28,376 nt of DNA from Sulfuricaulis sp040901545 (GTDB taxonomy: Bacteria > Pseudomonadota > Gammaproteobacteria > Acidiferrobacterales > Sulfurifustaceae): positions 1-28,376 of the forward strand of contig NZ_JBBDYL010000033.1 in NCBI RefSeq assembly GCF_040901545.1, read 5' to 3'. Positions within the stretch are counted from its first letter, which is position 1. Each line of letters begins with the position of its first letter. Below the pieces are notes generated by a model that worked only from the letters and a program-made list of their open reading frames with translations, was not told the origin of the DNA and searched no databases. The translations under genes and the position numbers were made by a program. This document shows, piece by piece, positions 13,922-22,667 of this stretch.

Positions 13922-16147
13922 TTACAATCCTGGCGGGGCTGCGGCCATCCTTGGCGTCAATCTGGCGTTGCCATCTGCGGTGATGCGGAAACACCGATGT
14001 ATCTTCGGATTGCGCGCGAAATCCTGCGGCAGGGTCTGGCGTGTGATGTCCTCGGTTTTGAGCGGTGCCAGCCCCGTGCGGTCGATTTTGAAACGGCGGT
14101 AATTCGTCGAAAATACCAATGTACCGCCGGGTTCGAGTAACGCGGCCGCATCGGAAATAAGCGCGACGTGGTCACGCTGAATGTCGAGCGTATCTTCCAT
14201 GCGCTTGGAGCGTGAGAACGTCGGCGGGTCGAGGAAGATCAACCCATAGCGTTGCCGGTTATCCTTGAGCCATACCAGCGCGTCCGCCTGGATAAGTTCA
14301 TGCTTGCTACCGCGCAAGTGATTCAGTTCTAAATTGCGCCGCGCCCAATCGAGATAGGTGCGCGACATTTCTACCGTCGTGGTGGTGGCCGCGCCGCCCA
14401 GACCCGCGTGCACCGTCGCAGCGCCGGTGTACCCGAAAAGATTGAGAAAACGTTTCCCCCTGACCATCTCGCCCAGCATGGCACGCGTGCTGCGGTGATC
14501 GAGAAAAAGCCCCGTATCAAGATAATCGGTGAAGTTCACCAGGAACCGGCACGGACCCTCGCGTACCTCGTGGAATTTTCCGGTCTCGCCGAGTTTTTCG
14601 TATTGGGTGCCGCCTTTCTGACGCCGCCGCACTTTGAAGAACATCTGCTCGCGCGGGATCTCGAGCACCGCTGGAATTACTCCCAGCGCGTGATGCAGAC
14701 GCTGGCGCGCCTTGGCCGGATCGATCGTGTCCGGTGCCTCGTATTCCTGCACATGCACGTAACGCCGGTCCGATTCGTAGACATCGATCGCGAGGTTGTA
14801 TTCGTGCAGGTCGGAGTCGTACAGGCGGTAGGCGAATATTTCCTGGCGTCGCGCCCAGCGTCCGAAATGCTGCAGATCCTTGCGCAGCCGGTTGGCGAAC
14901 ATTTCGGCGCTGGAACCGGGGCGGATTTCGAATGGTTTGGCCACGCGTCCGCCCACGACGTTTTCCGGCGTGATCTCGAAGTGCAGCAACTTGCACTCGA
15001 TCGCGCCGTTATAGAGCGTGTGCATTTTCCCGGCGCGCAGGCCCATGGATTTTCCCAGCTCGGGATTGCCGGTGAACACCGCGGCGCGCCAGCCGGGGAA
15101 GCACTTCTTGAGTTGTATGCCGAGTTCGGCGTACAGCGCCGGCAGTTCGGAATTCGGGCCCAGGCGTTCTCCGTAGGGCGGGTTGGCCACCACGAGTCCG
15201 CTCGGAGCCTGTTCCGGGGTACACGCGGCCAGTTCACGCGTTTGCGCACCAATAAGGTTGCCCAGCCCCGCGTGTTTTATGTTGTCGCGCGCGGCCCGGA
15301 TGGCCAGCGGGTCGCAGTCGTAACCGTGAATCGGTGGCAGGTGCGCAAGTCCGGTTTCGCGCCGCTGGCGCGCCTCATTGAGCAGTTCCGACCAGATGGC
15401 GGCATCGTGCTGTTTCCAGCGGAGAAAGCCGAAGTATTCGCGCGCCAGCCCGGGCGCGATGTCGGCGGCGATCATGGCTGCTTCGATCAGCAGTGTGCCC
15501 GAGCCGCACATCAGGTCGACCAGTGTCCCGTTTTCCTTGGCGAAAACGGGCCAATTCGCGCGCAGCAGAATCGCCGCGGCGAGATTCTCTTTGAGTGGCG
15601 CTGCCACTGTTTGCGTGCGGTAGCCGCGCCGGTGCAGCGATTCACCCGCAAGATCGAGACTGACCGTCGCTTCGTCGCGGAGCAGGTAGACGTTCACCCG
15701 CACATCGGGTCGCGCCGTGTCGACCGAAGGCCGCAAACCGGATTCATCGCGCAACTGATCCACGACCGCATCTTTGACCTTGAGCGCACCGTAGTGCGAG
15801 TGAGTAATAACGGATTGCGATGGAGTAAAGTCGACCGCCAGTGACCCATTGGGCGCCAGATGTTGCTTCCAGTCGATAGTATGAATGCCATCGTAGAGAG
15901 CCTCCGGCGAACGCGCGGGAAAACTTTCAATCGGCATCAGGATTCGATTGGCCAGACGCGACCACAGGCAGGCGCGGTAGGCGGCTGAAAGCGACCCTTC
16001 GAATGCCACCCCGGCGCGGGTCGCACGTACATTTTGCGCTTCAAGTCCGGTCAGCTCATCGGCGAGCATTCCTTCGATGCCCTTCGGACAGGTCGCGAAG
16101 AATTTGAGATATGAGGTTATGGACACAAAAGAAATGTTACGTGGCAA
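13922..16147 (-). CDS. rlmL: bifunctional 23S rRNA (guanine-N2-2445 / guanine-N7-2069) methyltransferase
   Basis: The fused RlmKL enzyme (741 residues; 702 in E. coli) methylates G2445 and G2069 of 23S rRNA using S-adenosylmethionine. A THUMP domain occupies about 50-165. The RlmL domain has LVDLMCGSGTLLIEAAM (209-225) and the NPPY catalytic motif at 322-325. A linker with FANRLRKDLQHFGRWARR follows. The RlmK domain has VNFTDYLDTGLFLDHR (537-552), FLNLFGYTGAATVHA and DPPTF at 640-644. All motifs are intact. The TTG at 16145-16147 is the outermost start; a GTG at 16124-16126 would begin closer to the E. coli N-terminus, and neither has a Shine-Dalgarno. The last 15 or so residues (NARLTPRMAAAPPGL) extend beyond the usual end. 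Confidence 0.95.
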   Translation of the reverse strand: MPRNISFVSITSYLKFFATCPKGIEGMLADELTGLEAQNVRATRAGVAFEGSLSAAYRACLWSRLANRILMPIESFPARSPEALYDGIHTIDWKQHLAPNGSLAVDFTPSQSVITHSHYGALKVKDAVVDQLRDESGLRPSVDTARPDVRVNVYLLRDEATVSLDLAGESLHRRGYRTQTVAAPLKENLAAAILLRANWPVFAKENGTLVDLMCGSGTLLIEAAMIAADIAPGLAREYFGFLRWKQHDAAIWSELLNEARQRRETGLAHLPPIHGYDCDPLAIRAARDNIKHAGLGNLIGAQTRELAACTPEQAPSGLVVANPPYGERLGPNSELPALYAELGIQLKKCFPGWRAAVFTGNPELGKSMGLRAGKMHTLYNGAIECKLLHFEITPENVVGGRVAKPFEIRPGSSAEMFANRLRKDLQHFGRWARRQEIFAYRLYDSDLHEYNLAIDVYESDRRYVHVQEYEAPDTIDPAKARQRLHHALGVIPAVLEIPREQMFFKVRRRQKGGTQYEKLGETGKFHEVREGPCRFLVNFTDYLDTGLFLDHRSTRAMLGEMVRGKRFLNLFGYTGAATVHAGLGGAATTTTVEMSRTYLDWARRNLELNHLRGSKHELIQADALVWLKDNRQRYGLIFLDPPTFSRSKRMEDTLDIQRDHVALISDAAALLEPGGTLVFSTNYRRFKIDRTGLAPLKTEDITRQTLPQDFARNPKIHRCFRITADGNARLTPRMAAAPPGL

Positions 16148-16264
16148 CTTGTCAGCGGTAAACGAAAACGACAGGCTAGCCTGATTAGACGACCCGATCG
16201 CTGTTAGAATCCATCCAGATTAACCGAGGTCTTTCCGAGCGAGCATACAGGGCGTAGCGCAAAA

Positions 16265-16290
16265 AAAGAGCTTCCTGATGGAAGCTCTTT
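16265..16290 (-). terminator. rho-independent terminator of rpoH
   Basis: AAAGAGCTTCC (16265-16275) and GGAAGCTCTTT (16280-16290) form a perfect 11-bp stem with a 4-base loop. On the minus strand it is followed by a run of T (complement of the A run at 16261-16267). It lies 24 bases after the rpoH stop. Confidence 0.93.
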
Positions 16291-16313
16291 ACACTTTTCT
16301 GCCCAAGCCGTGG

Positions 16314-17168
16314 TTACGCTTCGAGAACGTTTTTCATCGCATCCAGCGCCTTCATTTCGATCTGGCGGATGCGTTCGGCGGAAACGCCGTATTCATCGGC
16401 CAGTTCATGCAATGTCGGTTTTTCCTCGTTCAGCCAGCGTCGCTGGATAATGTCGCGTGCGCGCGGATCGAGGGCGGTCAGCGCGGTACGGAGCTGTGTC
16501 TGGCGTACATCCTCCTGATCGGACTGGGTCGCCAGGACTTCCGGATTGTAGCGCATGTCCTGCAAATACCCTGACGGGGCGACGTGATAGCTTTCATCGT
16601 CGGTGTCATTATCCATATCGAAGGGGACGTCCGCATTGCTCATGCGCGATTCCATTTCCTGCACAGTTTCCGGCGCGACGTCCAGATTCTCCGCCATGGC
16701 ATCTACTTCACCGCGCGTCATCCAGCCGATGCGCTTACGCGACTTGCGCAGGTTGAAAAAGAGTTTGCGCTGCGCCTTGGTGGTGGCGACTTTGACGATG
16801 CGCCAATTGCGCAGGATGTAGTCGAAGATTTCGGAACGTATCCAGTGAATCGCGAAGGACATCAAGCGGACCTTGTGTGCCGGGTCATAATGTTTGACGG
16901 CCTTCATCAAGCCGATATTTCCCTCCTGGATCAGATCCGCCTGCGGCAACCCATAACCCGCGAATCCGCGCGTGACCCGCACGACATACCGCAGGTTTGC
17001 CAAAACCAGCTGGCGGGCGGCGCCGAGGTCACTGTGCTTGTGATAACGTCGCGCCAATTTCCGTTCCTCCGCCGCGCTCAGTACTGGCAGCGCGTTGACG
17101 GCCCGGATATAGGTGGATAACCCGTTTTCGGGGTAAAGATTAATAGCCAGTGCCAATGATTTGGTCAT
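16314..17168 (-). CDS. rpoH: RNA polymerase heat-shock sigma factor sigma-32
   Basis: This 284-residue sigma-70 family factor directs transcription of heat-shock genes. Region 2 includes LIQEGNIGLMKAVKHYDP and RLMSFAIHWIRSEIFDYILRN (101-121). The RpoH box is QRKLFFNLRK (133-142), which separates sigma-32 from other sigma factors and takes part in core binding and FtsH/chaperone control. Region 4 ends with the helix-turn-helix TLHELADEYGVSAERIRQIE. The length equals E. coli RpoH. It lies 145 bases downstream of ftsX, with its own promoter and a CIRCE-like operator at 17221-17250 and a terminator at 16265-16290. Transcription under HrcA control is therefore likely, beyond the usual mRNA and protein-stability control. 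Confidence 0.96.
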   Translation of the reverse strand: MTKSLALAINLYPENGLSTYIRAVNALPVLSAAEERKLARRYHKHSDLGAARQLVLANLRYVVRVTRGFAGYGLPQADLIQEGNIGLMKAVKHYDPAHKVRLMSFAIHWIRSEIFDYILRNWRIVKVATTKAQRKLFFNLRKSRKRIGWMTRGEVDAMAENLDVAPETVQEMESRMSNADVPFDMDNDTDDESYHVAPSGYLQDMRYNPEVLATQSDQEDVRQTQLRTALTALDPRARDIIQRRWLNEEKPTLHELADEYGVSAERIRQIEMKALDAMKNVLEA

Positions 17169-17220
17169 TAATAAAGCCTCACCATGAATTTAGACTGTGA
17201 TCCTCTTTCCTTGAGATTGA

Positions 17221-17250
17221 ATTTTAGCACTCGAACCTTAGGAGTGCCAA
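17221..17250 (-). promoter_or_regulatory. rpoH promoter overlapped by CIRCE (HrcA) operator
   Basis: TTAGCACTC (17224-17232), nine bases, then GAGTGCCAA (17242-17250) differ from the CIRCE consensus TTAGCACTC-N9-GAGTGCTAA at one base. On the minus strand the same segment holds a -35 TTGGCA (rc of 17245-17250), an 18-base spacer and a -10 TAAAAT (rc of 17221-17226). HrcA binding would thus cover the promoter. HrcA itself is not in the window. Confidence 0.85.
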
Positions 17251-17313
17251 ATTGCGGATAAGTTCATATTCTCTATATAAAATAGGGTTTTATTGATTAG
17301 ATGCCGTCAATTT

Positions 17314-18231
17314 CTAGGTAGGTTCCAGGGTTCTCAGGTGACGGCCGACCGCCAGGCGCGACCCCAGCCACCCAAGCAGCCCGCCCGCGGCGAGGAGGGC
17401 GAGCGAGGCGGGCAAACCGAGATTTTTGGCCTCAAACCGGCTCCCGTATAACCCAGCCAGGTTATCGATCGGGGATGACAACAGCAGCAGGGCCAGTGCC
17501 ACCAGCAACCACGCCAGCATAGCTCCCAAGAGGCCCTGCAAAGTTCCGGCATAGAGAAATGGACGGCGGATGAACGCATTCGTGCCGCCGATCAACTTGG
17601 TTATCACTATTTCGTCACGACGATTGAGCACCGCCAACCGGATGGTATTGCCGATAATGAGCAGCACGGCCACGCCCAGACCGCCTGCCAGGATCAGTAC
17701 CCCGTGACGGGCCAGCTCAAGTATCGCATGCAGGCGCCGGACCCACTCGAGATCGATTTGGGCAATATCCACTTCGTTGTAGCGACGGAGCTGTTTCACC
17801 AGGGCCTGGAGTTTGTCGGGATGCGAGTCGGTATCGGCAGGCAGCACGACCAGCACCGCCGGCAACGGATTGCGTTCCAGCGCCTCCAGCGCCTCGCCGA
17901 AACCGGACAGTTGCTTGAATTCGGCGAGGGCGGCGTCACGCGAGATGTAATTCACACGTGACACGGCTGGCAGGGCGCGAATTTTGGCGGCCAATTTCTC
18001 TGCCGCGGCGTCGTTGACATCGCGTTTCAGGAACAACGAAATTTGACCGTTGCTGTCCCAGCTTCCGGAGAGCCGCTGCAGGTTTTCGATCGCGACGTAA
18101 AGGCAGGCGGGCAGCGCCAGCGTTATCCCGATAACCGCTACGGTGAGGAATGTGGCGATCGGTGTACGCGAGAGCTGCCCCAGGCTGAAGAAAAAAACCT
18201 GTGCATGGCGCATGAAGTAGTTTTTGATCAT
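17314..18231 (-). CDS. ftsX: cell division protein FtsX
   Basis: This is the membrane subunit of the FtsEX complex, which senses divisome state and controls peptidoglycan hydrolases and FtsA. The 305-residue protein has a cytoplasmic N-terminus, a first transmembrane helix at about 25-47, a large periplasmic loop to about 176, and three more helices at about 177-198, 226-251 and 274-295. That is the four-helix FtsX/MacB-type topology. The periplasmic loop contains QISLFLKRDVND and the NPLPAVLVVLP strand typical of FtsX. Its ATG overlaps the ftsE stop by four bases, which shows translational coupling. Confidence 0.95.
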   Translation of the reverse strand: MIKNYFMRHAQVFFFSLGQLSRTPIATFLTVAVIGITLALPACLYVAIENLQRLSGSWDSNGQISLFLKRDVNDAAAEKLAAKIRALPAVSRVNYISRDAALAEFKQLSGFGEALEALERNPLPAVLVVLPADTDSHPDKLQALVKQLRRYNEVDIAQIDLEWVRRLHAILELARHGVLILAGGLGVAVLLIIGNTIRLAVLNRRDEIVITKLIGGTNAFIRRPFLYAGTLQGLLGAMLAWLLVALALLLLSSPIDNLAGLYGSRFEAKNLGLPASLALLAAGGLLGWLGSRLAVGRHLRTLEPT

Positions 18232-18899
18232 GCCGCTGCTCCCGTATCGCGCACCAGTTCACCGTGATTCAGTTCCATGACCCGCTTGCGCGCGCGGTTG
18301 ATGAGGTGCCAGTCATGTGTGGCGACCAGCACGGTCACGCCATGGTGATGAAAGTCCAGAAAGAGATCGAGAATTTCATCCGACAGGGCGCTGTCGAGAT
18401 TCCCCGTTGGCTCATCCGCCAGCAGCAGCGGAGGCTTGTTGACCACCGCCCGGGCGATTCCGACACGCTGTTGCTCGCCACCGGAAAGCGTGATGGGATA
18501 CATGCGTTCCTTGCTCAGCAATCCAACCATTTCGAGCGCCGCACGCACGCGACGTGGAACCTCGCGTTCATCCGTGCCGGTGACGATCAGGGGCAGCGCC
18601 ACATTGTCATAAACCGTGCGGTCCAACAGCAGCTTGTGATCCTGAAACACGACGCCGATTTCGCGCCGGAAATAAGGTATTCGTCGCCGTGGCAGCCGTA
18701 ACAGGTTGCGTCCGTTGACAAGCGCCTCGCCCCGCGTTGGCCGCTCGATGGCTGTGATGAGTTTAAGCAACGTGCTTTTGCCCGCGCCCGAGTGTCCGGT
18801 GATGAAGACCATCTCACCCGGCTGGATCTGAAGATTGATATTCCGCAGGGCGTCGAAATTGCCGGGATAGCGCTTGAAAACATGGGTAAATTGGATCAT
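18228..18899 (-). CDS. ftsE: cell division ATP-binding protein FtsE
   Basis: This is the ATPase subunit of FtsEX. It is a 223-residue single ABC domain: Walker A GHSGAGKST (35-43), Q-loop VVFQDHKLLLDRTVYDNV (83-100), signature LSGGEQQR (138-145), Walker B LLLADEP with Glu163, D-loop NLD, and H-loop ATHD. The Q-loop sequence is characteristic of FtsE. It starts 11 bases after the ftsY stop and overlaps ftsX, forming the usual ftsYEX operon. Confidence 0.96.
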   Translation of the reverse strand: MIQFTHVFKRYPGNFDALRNINLQIQPGEMVFITGHSGAGKSTLLKLITAIERPTRGEALVNGRNLLRLPRRRIPYFRREIGVVFQDHKLLLDRTVYDNVALPLIVTGTDEREVPRRVRAALEMVGLLSKERMYPITLSGGEQQRVGIARAVVNKPPLLLADEPTGNLDSALSDEILDLFLDFHHHGVTVLVATHDWHLINRARKRVMELNHGELVRDTGAAA

Positions 18900-18910
18900 G
18901 ACGGGAACAC

Positions 18911-19873
18911 TCAGGGGGCCGGCAAGATAGTGTCGACAAACTCGCCGGCATTGAATTCACGGAGATCATCCATGCCTTCCCCCACGCCGATATAACGAAT
19001 CGGCAGGCCGGGGTTGCGCGCCATGGCAATCAGGATTCCCGCCTTGGCCGTTCCGTCGAGCTTGGTGACGGCGAGGCCCGTGACCCCCACGGCATCGTTG
19101 AAATGCGTAAGTTGCGACAACGCATTTTGTCCGGTGCCGGCATCGAGCACCAGCAATACCTCGTGCGGGGCTCCGGTATCAGACTTGTTTGTCACGCGTT
19201 TGATTTTTTTCAGCTCATCCATCAGGCCCGCCTGGGTGTGTTGCCTGCCCGCGGTATCCACGATCAGGATATCGCTCCCTCTGGCCACCGCGGCATTCAG
19301 GGCATCGTGCACGACGGCCGCGGCATCGGCCCCGGTGTGCTGGGCGATCACCGGGACATCAAGTTGTTGCGCCCAGGTTTTCAGTTGTTCGATGGCGGCG
19401 GCGCGAAAGGTGTCGGCGGCGGCCAACATGACCGAGTGCCCGGCATTTTTGAATCGCTGTGCCAGTTTGGCGATCGTGGTGGTTTTTCCGACACCGTTGA
19501 CGCCCACCACCAGCATCACGAAGGGTTTGACCGGCGTGATCACCAGCGGCCGGCTGCATGATTCCATCATCGACAAGAGACTTTGGCGAAGCGCCTGGTA
19601 CACGGCACGGGAGTCGTTAGACTGCCGGCGCGAGACCTGGTCCGTGATCCCCCGCAAGAGCAGCTGCGTCATATCCACACCGACATCGGCGGACAGCAGC
19701 AGCGCTTCGAGTTCTTCGAATAGACCCTCATCGAGGGCCCGCTGCCCAAGCAGCAAATCGGCCATTCCCCGGGTGAAACGTTGTTGCGTGGCGGCGAGTT
19801 TATCGCGGAAACGGCCGATCAAGCCCGCCGGCCGGCTACTTTCGGTCAGGTTGGAGGAACGGGATGGGCTCAA
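18911..19873 (-). CDS. ftsY: signal recognition particle receptor FtsY
   Basis: FtsY is the GTPase that docks ribosome-SRP complexes at the inner membrane for co-translational insertion. The 320 residues hold the N domain (about 20-105) and the G domain: GVNGVGKTTT (124-133), AADTFRAAAIEQL (152-164), DTAGR (206-210), TKLDG (270-274) and GVGEGMDDLREF (296-307). The long acidic A domain of E. coli FtsY is almost absent; only about 20 residues precede the N domain, a short form known in many bacteria. The start appears to be a TTG with AGGA seven bases upstream, since no ATG fits. Confidence 0.95.
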   Translation of the reverse strand: MSPSRSSNLTESSRPAGLIGRFRDKLAATQQRFTRGMADLLLGQRALDEGLFEELEALLLSADVGVDMTQLLLRGITDQVSRRQSNDSRAVYQALRQSLLSMMESCSRPLVITPVKPFVMLVVGVNGVGKTTTIAKLAQRFKNAGHSVMLAAADTFRAAAIEQLKTWAQQLDVPVIAQHTGADAAAVVHDALNAAVARGSDILIVDTAGRQHTQAGLMDELKKIKRVTNKSDTGAPHEVLLVLDAGTGQNALSQLTHFNDAVGVTGLAVTKLDGTAKAGILIAMARNPGLPIRYIGVGEGMDDLREFNAGEFVDTILPAP

Positions 19874-19903
19874 AGGATAATCCTGATGGAATTATTTCCG
19901 GCT

Positions 19904-19947
19904 GTGACGATCAAACCTGTGGCACAATATTATAGAAGAATCGTCAC
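19904..19947. promoter_or_regulatory. divergent promoter region between ftsY and the M16 genes
   Basis: Overlapping -10-like hexamers lie on the two strands: TATTAT on plus (19928-19933) and TATAAT on minus (rc of 19929-19934). They are enclosed by an 8-bp inverted repeat, GTGACGAT (19904-19911) and ATCGTCAC (19940-19947). The -35 matches are weak on both strands. Confidence 0.4.
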
Positions 19948-19956
19948 GGAAACCCC

Positions 19957-21333
19957 ATGCTGAAAAAATTATCATGGCTCCTGCTCATGAGCGTCTGGCT
20001 CACGGCGTGCAGCCAAACACATGAAACGACCCTGGATAACGGATTGCGCGTCATTGTCAAGGAAGACCACCGTTCCCCGGTCGTGGTATCGCAAATCTGG
20101 TACAAGGTGGGGAGCCATGACGAACGGCAGGGCCTCACGGGCATTTCGCACGCGTTCGAACACATGATGTTCAAGGGAACGGCGAAGCTGAAACCCAACG
20201 AATTTTCGCGCATCATCGCCGAGAATGGCGGGCGTGAAAACGCCTTTACCAGCTACGACTACACCGCCTATTTCCAGCAACTCGAAAAGTCGCGACTGCC
20301 TGTGGCCTTTGAGCTCGAGGCCGACCGCATGCAAAACCTGACTTTGGCCGAGGAGGAATTTCGCAAGGAGATCAAGGTGGTGATGGAGGAACGTCGGTTG
20401 CGTACCGAGGACCGGCCCGAGGCGATTGTGCAGGAAAAATTCATGGCCACGGCCTACCGGGTCCATCCCTATCAACATCCGATCATAGGCTGGATGGCAG
20501 ACCTGGAGTCCATGACGATCAAGGATTTGCGGGACTGGTATCGCCGCTGGTATACCCCGGGTAACGCGATTCTGGTGGTGACGGGTGACGTGGAACCCAA
20601 AGAGGTATTTGCCCTCGCAAAAAAATACTTCGGGCCGGTTCCGGCGCGCCCGCCGGAGAAGCATCCCGGGGTGACGGAGCCCGAACAGAAGGAGGAAAGG
20701 CGTATACGCGTCTCGGTTCCGGCGGAAGTTCCGTATCTGCTCATGGGTTATCACACGCCGGTGCATACCTCGGTTGGTCGTGGCGATGTTGCCGAATGGG
20801 AACCTTACGCGCTGAATGTGCTCACCGGCGTGCTGGACGGCGGACGGGCGGCGCGCTTCGAGCGTGAACTGGTACGCGAGAAAAAAATCGCATCGAGCAT
20901 CGGCACGGACTACTCGGCGATTTCGCGGTCGCCCAGCCTGTTGGTGATCGAGGGCACACCGGCGAACGGACACACGGTCGAAGAATTCGAGCAGGCGATT
21001 CGCGCTCAAATTGAGCGCATTAAAAAAGAACCCGTCTCCTCCGAGGAATTGACGCGTGTGAAAGCACAGGTGGTCGCGCGCAATGTCTACAGCCGCGATT
21101 CCATGTTTTACCAGGCGATGCAGATCGGACGCTTGGCCGCCGTCGGCCTCGACTGGCGGATGCTCGATGATTACGTGAAAAAACTCAATGCGGTATCGGC
21201 CGACCAGGTTCAGAAAGTCGCCCGCAAGTATCTGGTAGAAAGGAATCTGACGGTGGCCGTGCTTGACCCGCTACCGATGGCCAAGGGACAAAGGTTGAAG
21301 ACGCCGCGCCAGGGAGACAGTCATGTTCGTTAG
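19957..21333 (+). CDS. M16 family zinc metallopeptidase lipoprotein (active subunit)
   Basis: This 458-residue pitrilysin-type peptidase should act in the cell envelope. The signal ends in a lipobox (LTAC, Cys18). The inverted zinc motif HAFEH is at 65-69 (HxxEH), with the third ligand probably Glu144 in MEERRLRTED, at the usual spacing of about 75. The N-terminal M16 domain is followed by the inactive M16_C half (RFERELVREKKIASSI and the helical tail). It overlaps the next gene, another M16 protein lacking the zinc motif, by 11 bases. Such active/inactive pairs act as heterodimers in bacteria and mitochondria. The same pair sits beside ftsY in pseudomonads; the substrate is unknown. Confidence 0.93.
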   Translation: MLKKLSWLLLMSVWLTACSQTHETTLDNGLRVIVKEDHRSPVVVSQIWYKVGSHDERQGLTGISHAFEHMMFKGTAKLKPNEFSRIIAENGGRENAFTSYDYTAYFQQLEKSRLPVAFELEADRMQNLTLAEEEFRKEIKVVMEERRLRTEDRPEAIVQEKFMATAYRVHPYQHPIIGWMADLESMTIKDLRDWYRRWYTPGNAILVVTGDVEPKEVFALAKKYFGPVPARPPEKHPGVTEPEQKEERRIRVSVPAEVPYLLMGYHTPVHTSVGRGDVAEWEPYALNVLTGVLDGGRAARFERELVREKKIASSIGTDYSAISRSPSLLVIEGTPANGHTVEEFEQAIRAQIERIKKEPVSSEELTRVKAQVVARNVYSRDSMFYQAMQIGRLAAVGLDWRMLDDYVKKLNAVSADQVQKVARKYLVERNLTVAVLDPLPMAKGQRLKTPRQGDSHVR

Positions 21334-22627
21334 GGCCATGCTTTCAATCGTCCTGCTGCTCGTGTCAGTTGCATCCATCGCGGGCCCTAAAATCCAGCAC
21401 TGGACGCTTGGCAATGGGGCGCGGGTTTATTTTGTGCCTGCAAAAGAATTGCCGATGTTGCAGATACGTGTGACGTTCGATGCCGGATCCAGCCGCGATC
21501 CCGCGGGAAGAGCGGGGCTGGCGCGACTAACCGGTGCGATGCTCAACGAGGGCGCCGGTGATTTGTCGGCGAATGACATCGCCCTTCGATTGGAAAGCCT
21601 CGGGGCGGAGCTGGGCGCCGGCGTCGACCGTGACATGGCCGCGATTAACTTGCGAAGCTTGTCCGACTCCGAACTGCTGGACCCCGCGCTCGATCTGTTT
21701 GCCAAAATCCTTGCTGCCCCGTCGTTTCCGGCAGCGAGCCTTGAACGCCATCGGGCTCAGGCGCTGGTGGCGCTCCAAAAAGAGGCCCAGTCCCCGGGCG
21801 CGGTCGCGGAAAAGACTTTTTACCGCGAACTCTATGGTGACCATCTTTATGCGCACAATCCCTTGGGCGCTGAAGGAAGTATCAAGGACATTACCCGTGA
21901 TGATCTGCTGCAATTCCACCGTAGATATTTTGTCGGCGCCAACGCCTGGATTGTAATTGTCGGTGACGCCAGCAAAAGACAGGCCCGGAAAATTGCCGAG
22001 CGTATCGTCGGCAAGTTACCGGCGGGGGAACCCGCGGCTCCATTGCCGGCGGTGAATCCGCTTTACGCGAAAAAATCGAAGCAGATCGATTTTCCCGCTA
22101 CTCAGACGCATATCATCATGGGTCAGCCGGGTCTGCGTCGTGGTGACCCGGATTATTTCCCGCTGTATGTCGGCAATTATATTCTGGGTGGCGGGGGTCT
22201 TATCTCGCGCCTGTCCGTGGAAGTGCGGGAGAAGAAAGGTTATTCCTACAGCGTCTACAGTTATTTTTATCCTCTGCGACAGGCGGGGCCGATGATCGCC
22301 GGGTTACAGACTAAAAACACGCAGCGAGACGATGCGCTCAAGCTGGTGAATAAGGTAATTTCCGATTTTGTCGCCCAGGGGCCGACGCAAGCGGAGCTTG
22401 AGGCCGCCAAGAAACATATCACCGGCAGTTTTCCCTTGCGGCTCGACAGTAATGGCAAAATCGCTGAAAACCTGGCCGTGATCGGCTTTTATGGATTGCC
22501 GCTGACGTACCTCGATGAATTTATACCGAACGTCGAAGCGGTCACCGTGGAGCAGATTCGCAAGGCTTTCCGGCAGCGAGTTCACCCGGACAACATGCTG
22601 ACGGTCACTGTCGGTGGCGGCCGCTAG
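21323..22627 (+). CDS. M16 family peptidase-like protein (inactive partner)
   Basis: This is a 434-residue protein with a signal peptide (cleavage near SIA-GP at 20-21) and GGGAG ahead of its ATG. It keeps the M16 fold: WTLGNGARVYFVP at the start, VTFDAGSSRDPAGRAGLARL where the zinc motif should be, and the M16_C part with GGGGLISRLSVEVREKKGYSYSV. At the catalytic place the sequence is GLARLTGAMLNEG (65-77), so the HxxEH residues are missing and it cannot bind zinc in the usual way. It probably forms the non-catalytic half of a heterodimer with the preceding lipoprotein peptidase, from which it is translated by an 11-base overlap. Confidence 0.92.
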   Translation: MFVRAMLSIVLLLVSVASIAGPKIQHWTLGNGARVYFVPAKELPMLQIRVTFDAGSSRDPAGRAGLARLTGAMLNEGAGDLSANDIALRLESLGAELGAGVDRDMAAINLRSLSDSELLDPALDLFAKILAAPSFPAASLERHRAQALVALQKEAQSPGAVAEKTFYRELYGDHLYAHNPLGAEGSIKDITRDDLLQFHRRYFVGANAWIVIVGDASKRQARKIAERIVGKLPAGEPAAPLPAVNPLYAKKSKQIDFPATQTHIIMGQPGLRRGDPDYFPLYVGNYILGGGGLISRLSVEVREKKGYSYSVYSYFYPLRQAGPMIAGLQTKNTQRDDALKLVNKVISDFVAQGPTQAELEAAKKHITGSFPLRLDSNGKIAENLAVIGFYGLPLTYLDEFIPNVEAVTVEQIRKAFRQRVHPDNMLTVTVGGGR

Positions 22628-22667
22628 CCGTCAATCAGAACGTCGATGCGCGGGAGAGAGTGAAACA

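Noticed and set aside
14408..15844. 478-codon open frame antisense to rlmKL
   Set aside because: It lies entirely opposite a gene with intact catalytic motifs. The translation has no family features and reflects the GC-rich antisense frame.
19014..19880. 288-codon open frame antisense to ftsY
   Set aside because: It mirrors ftsY, which carries all the GTPase motifs; the translation is Ser/Thr/Cys-rich with no domain.
19972..21009. 345-codon open frame antisense to the first M16 peptidase
   Set aside because: It overlaps a gene with lipobox and HxxEH motif and shows no recognisable domain.
22614..22667. GTG at 22614 as rsmD start
   Set aside because: It overlaps the M16 gene and adds an unrelated leader; the TTG at 22668 has a good ribosome site and matches the family start.
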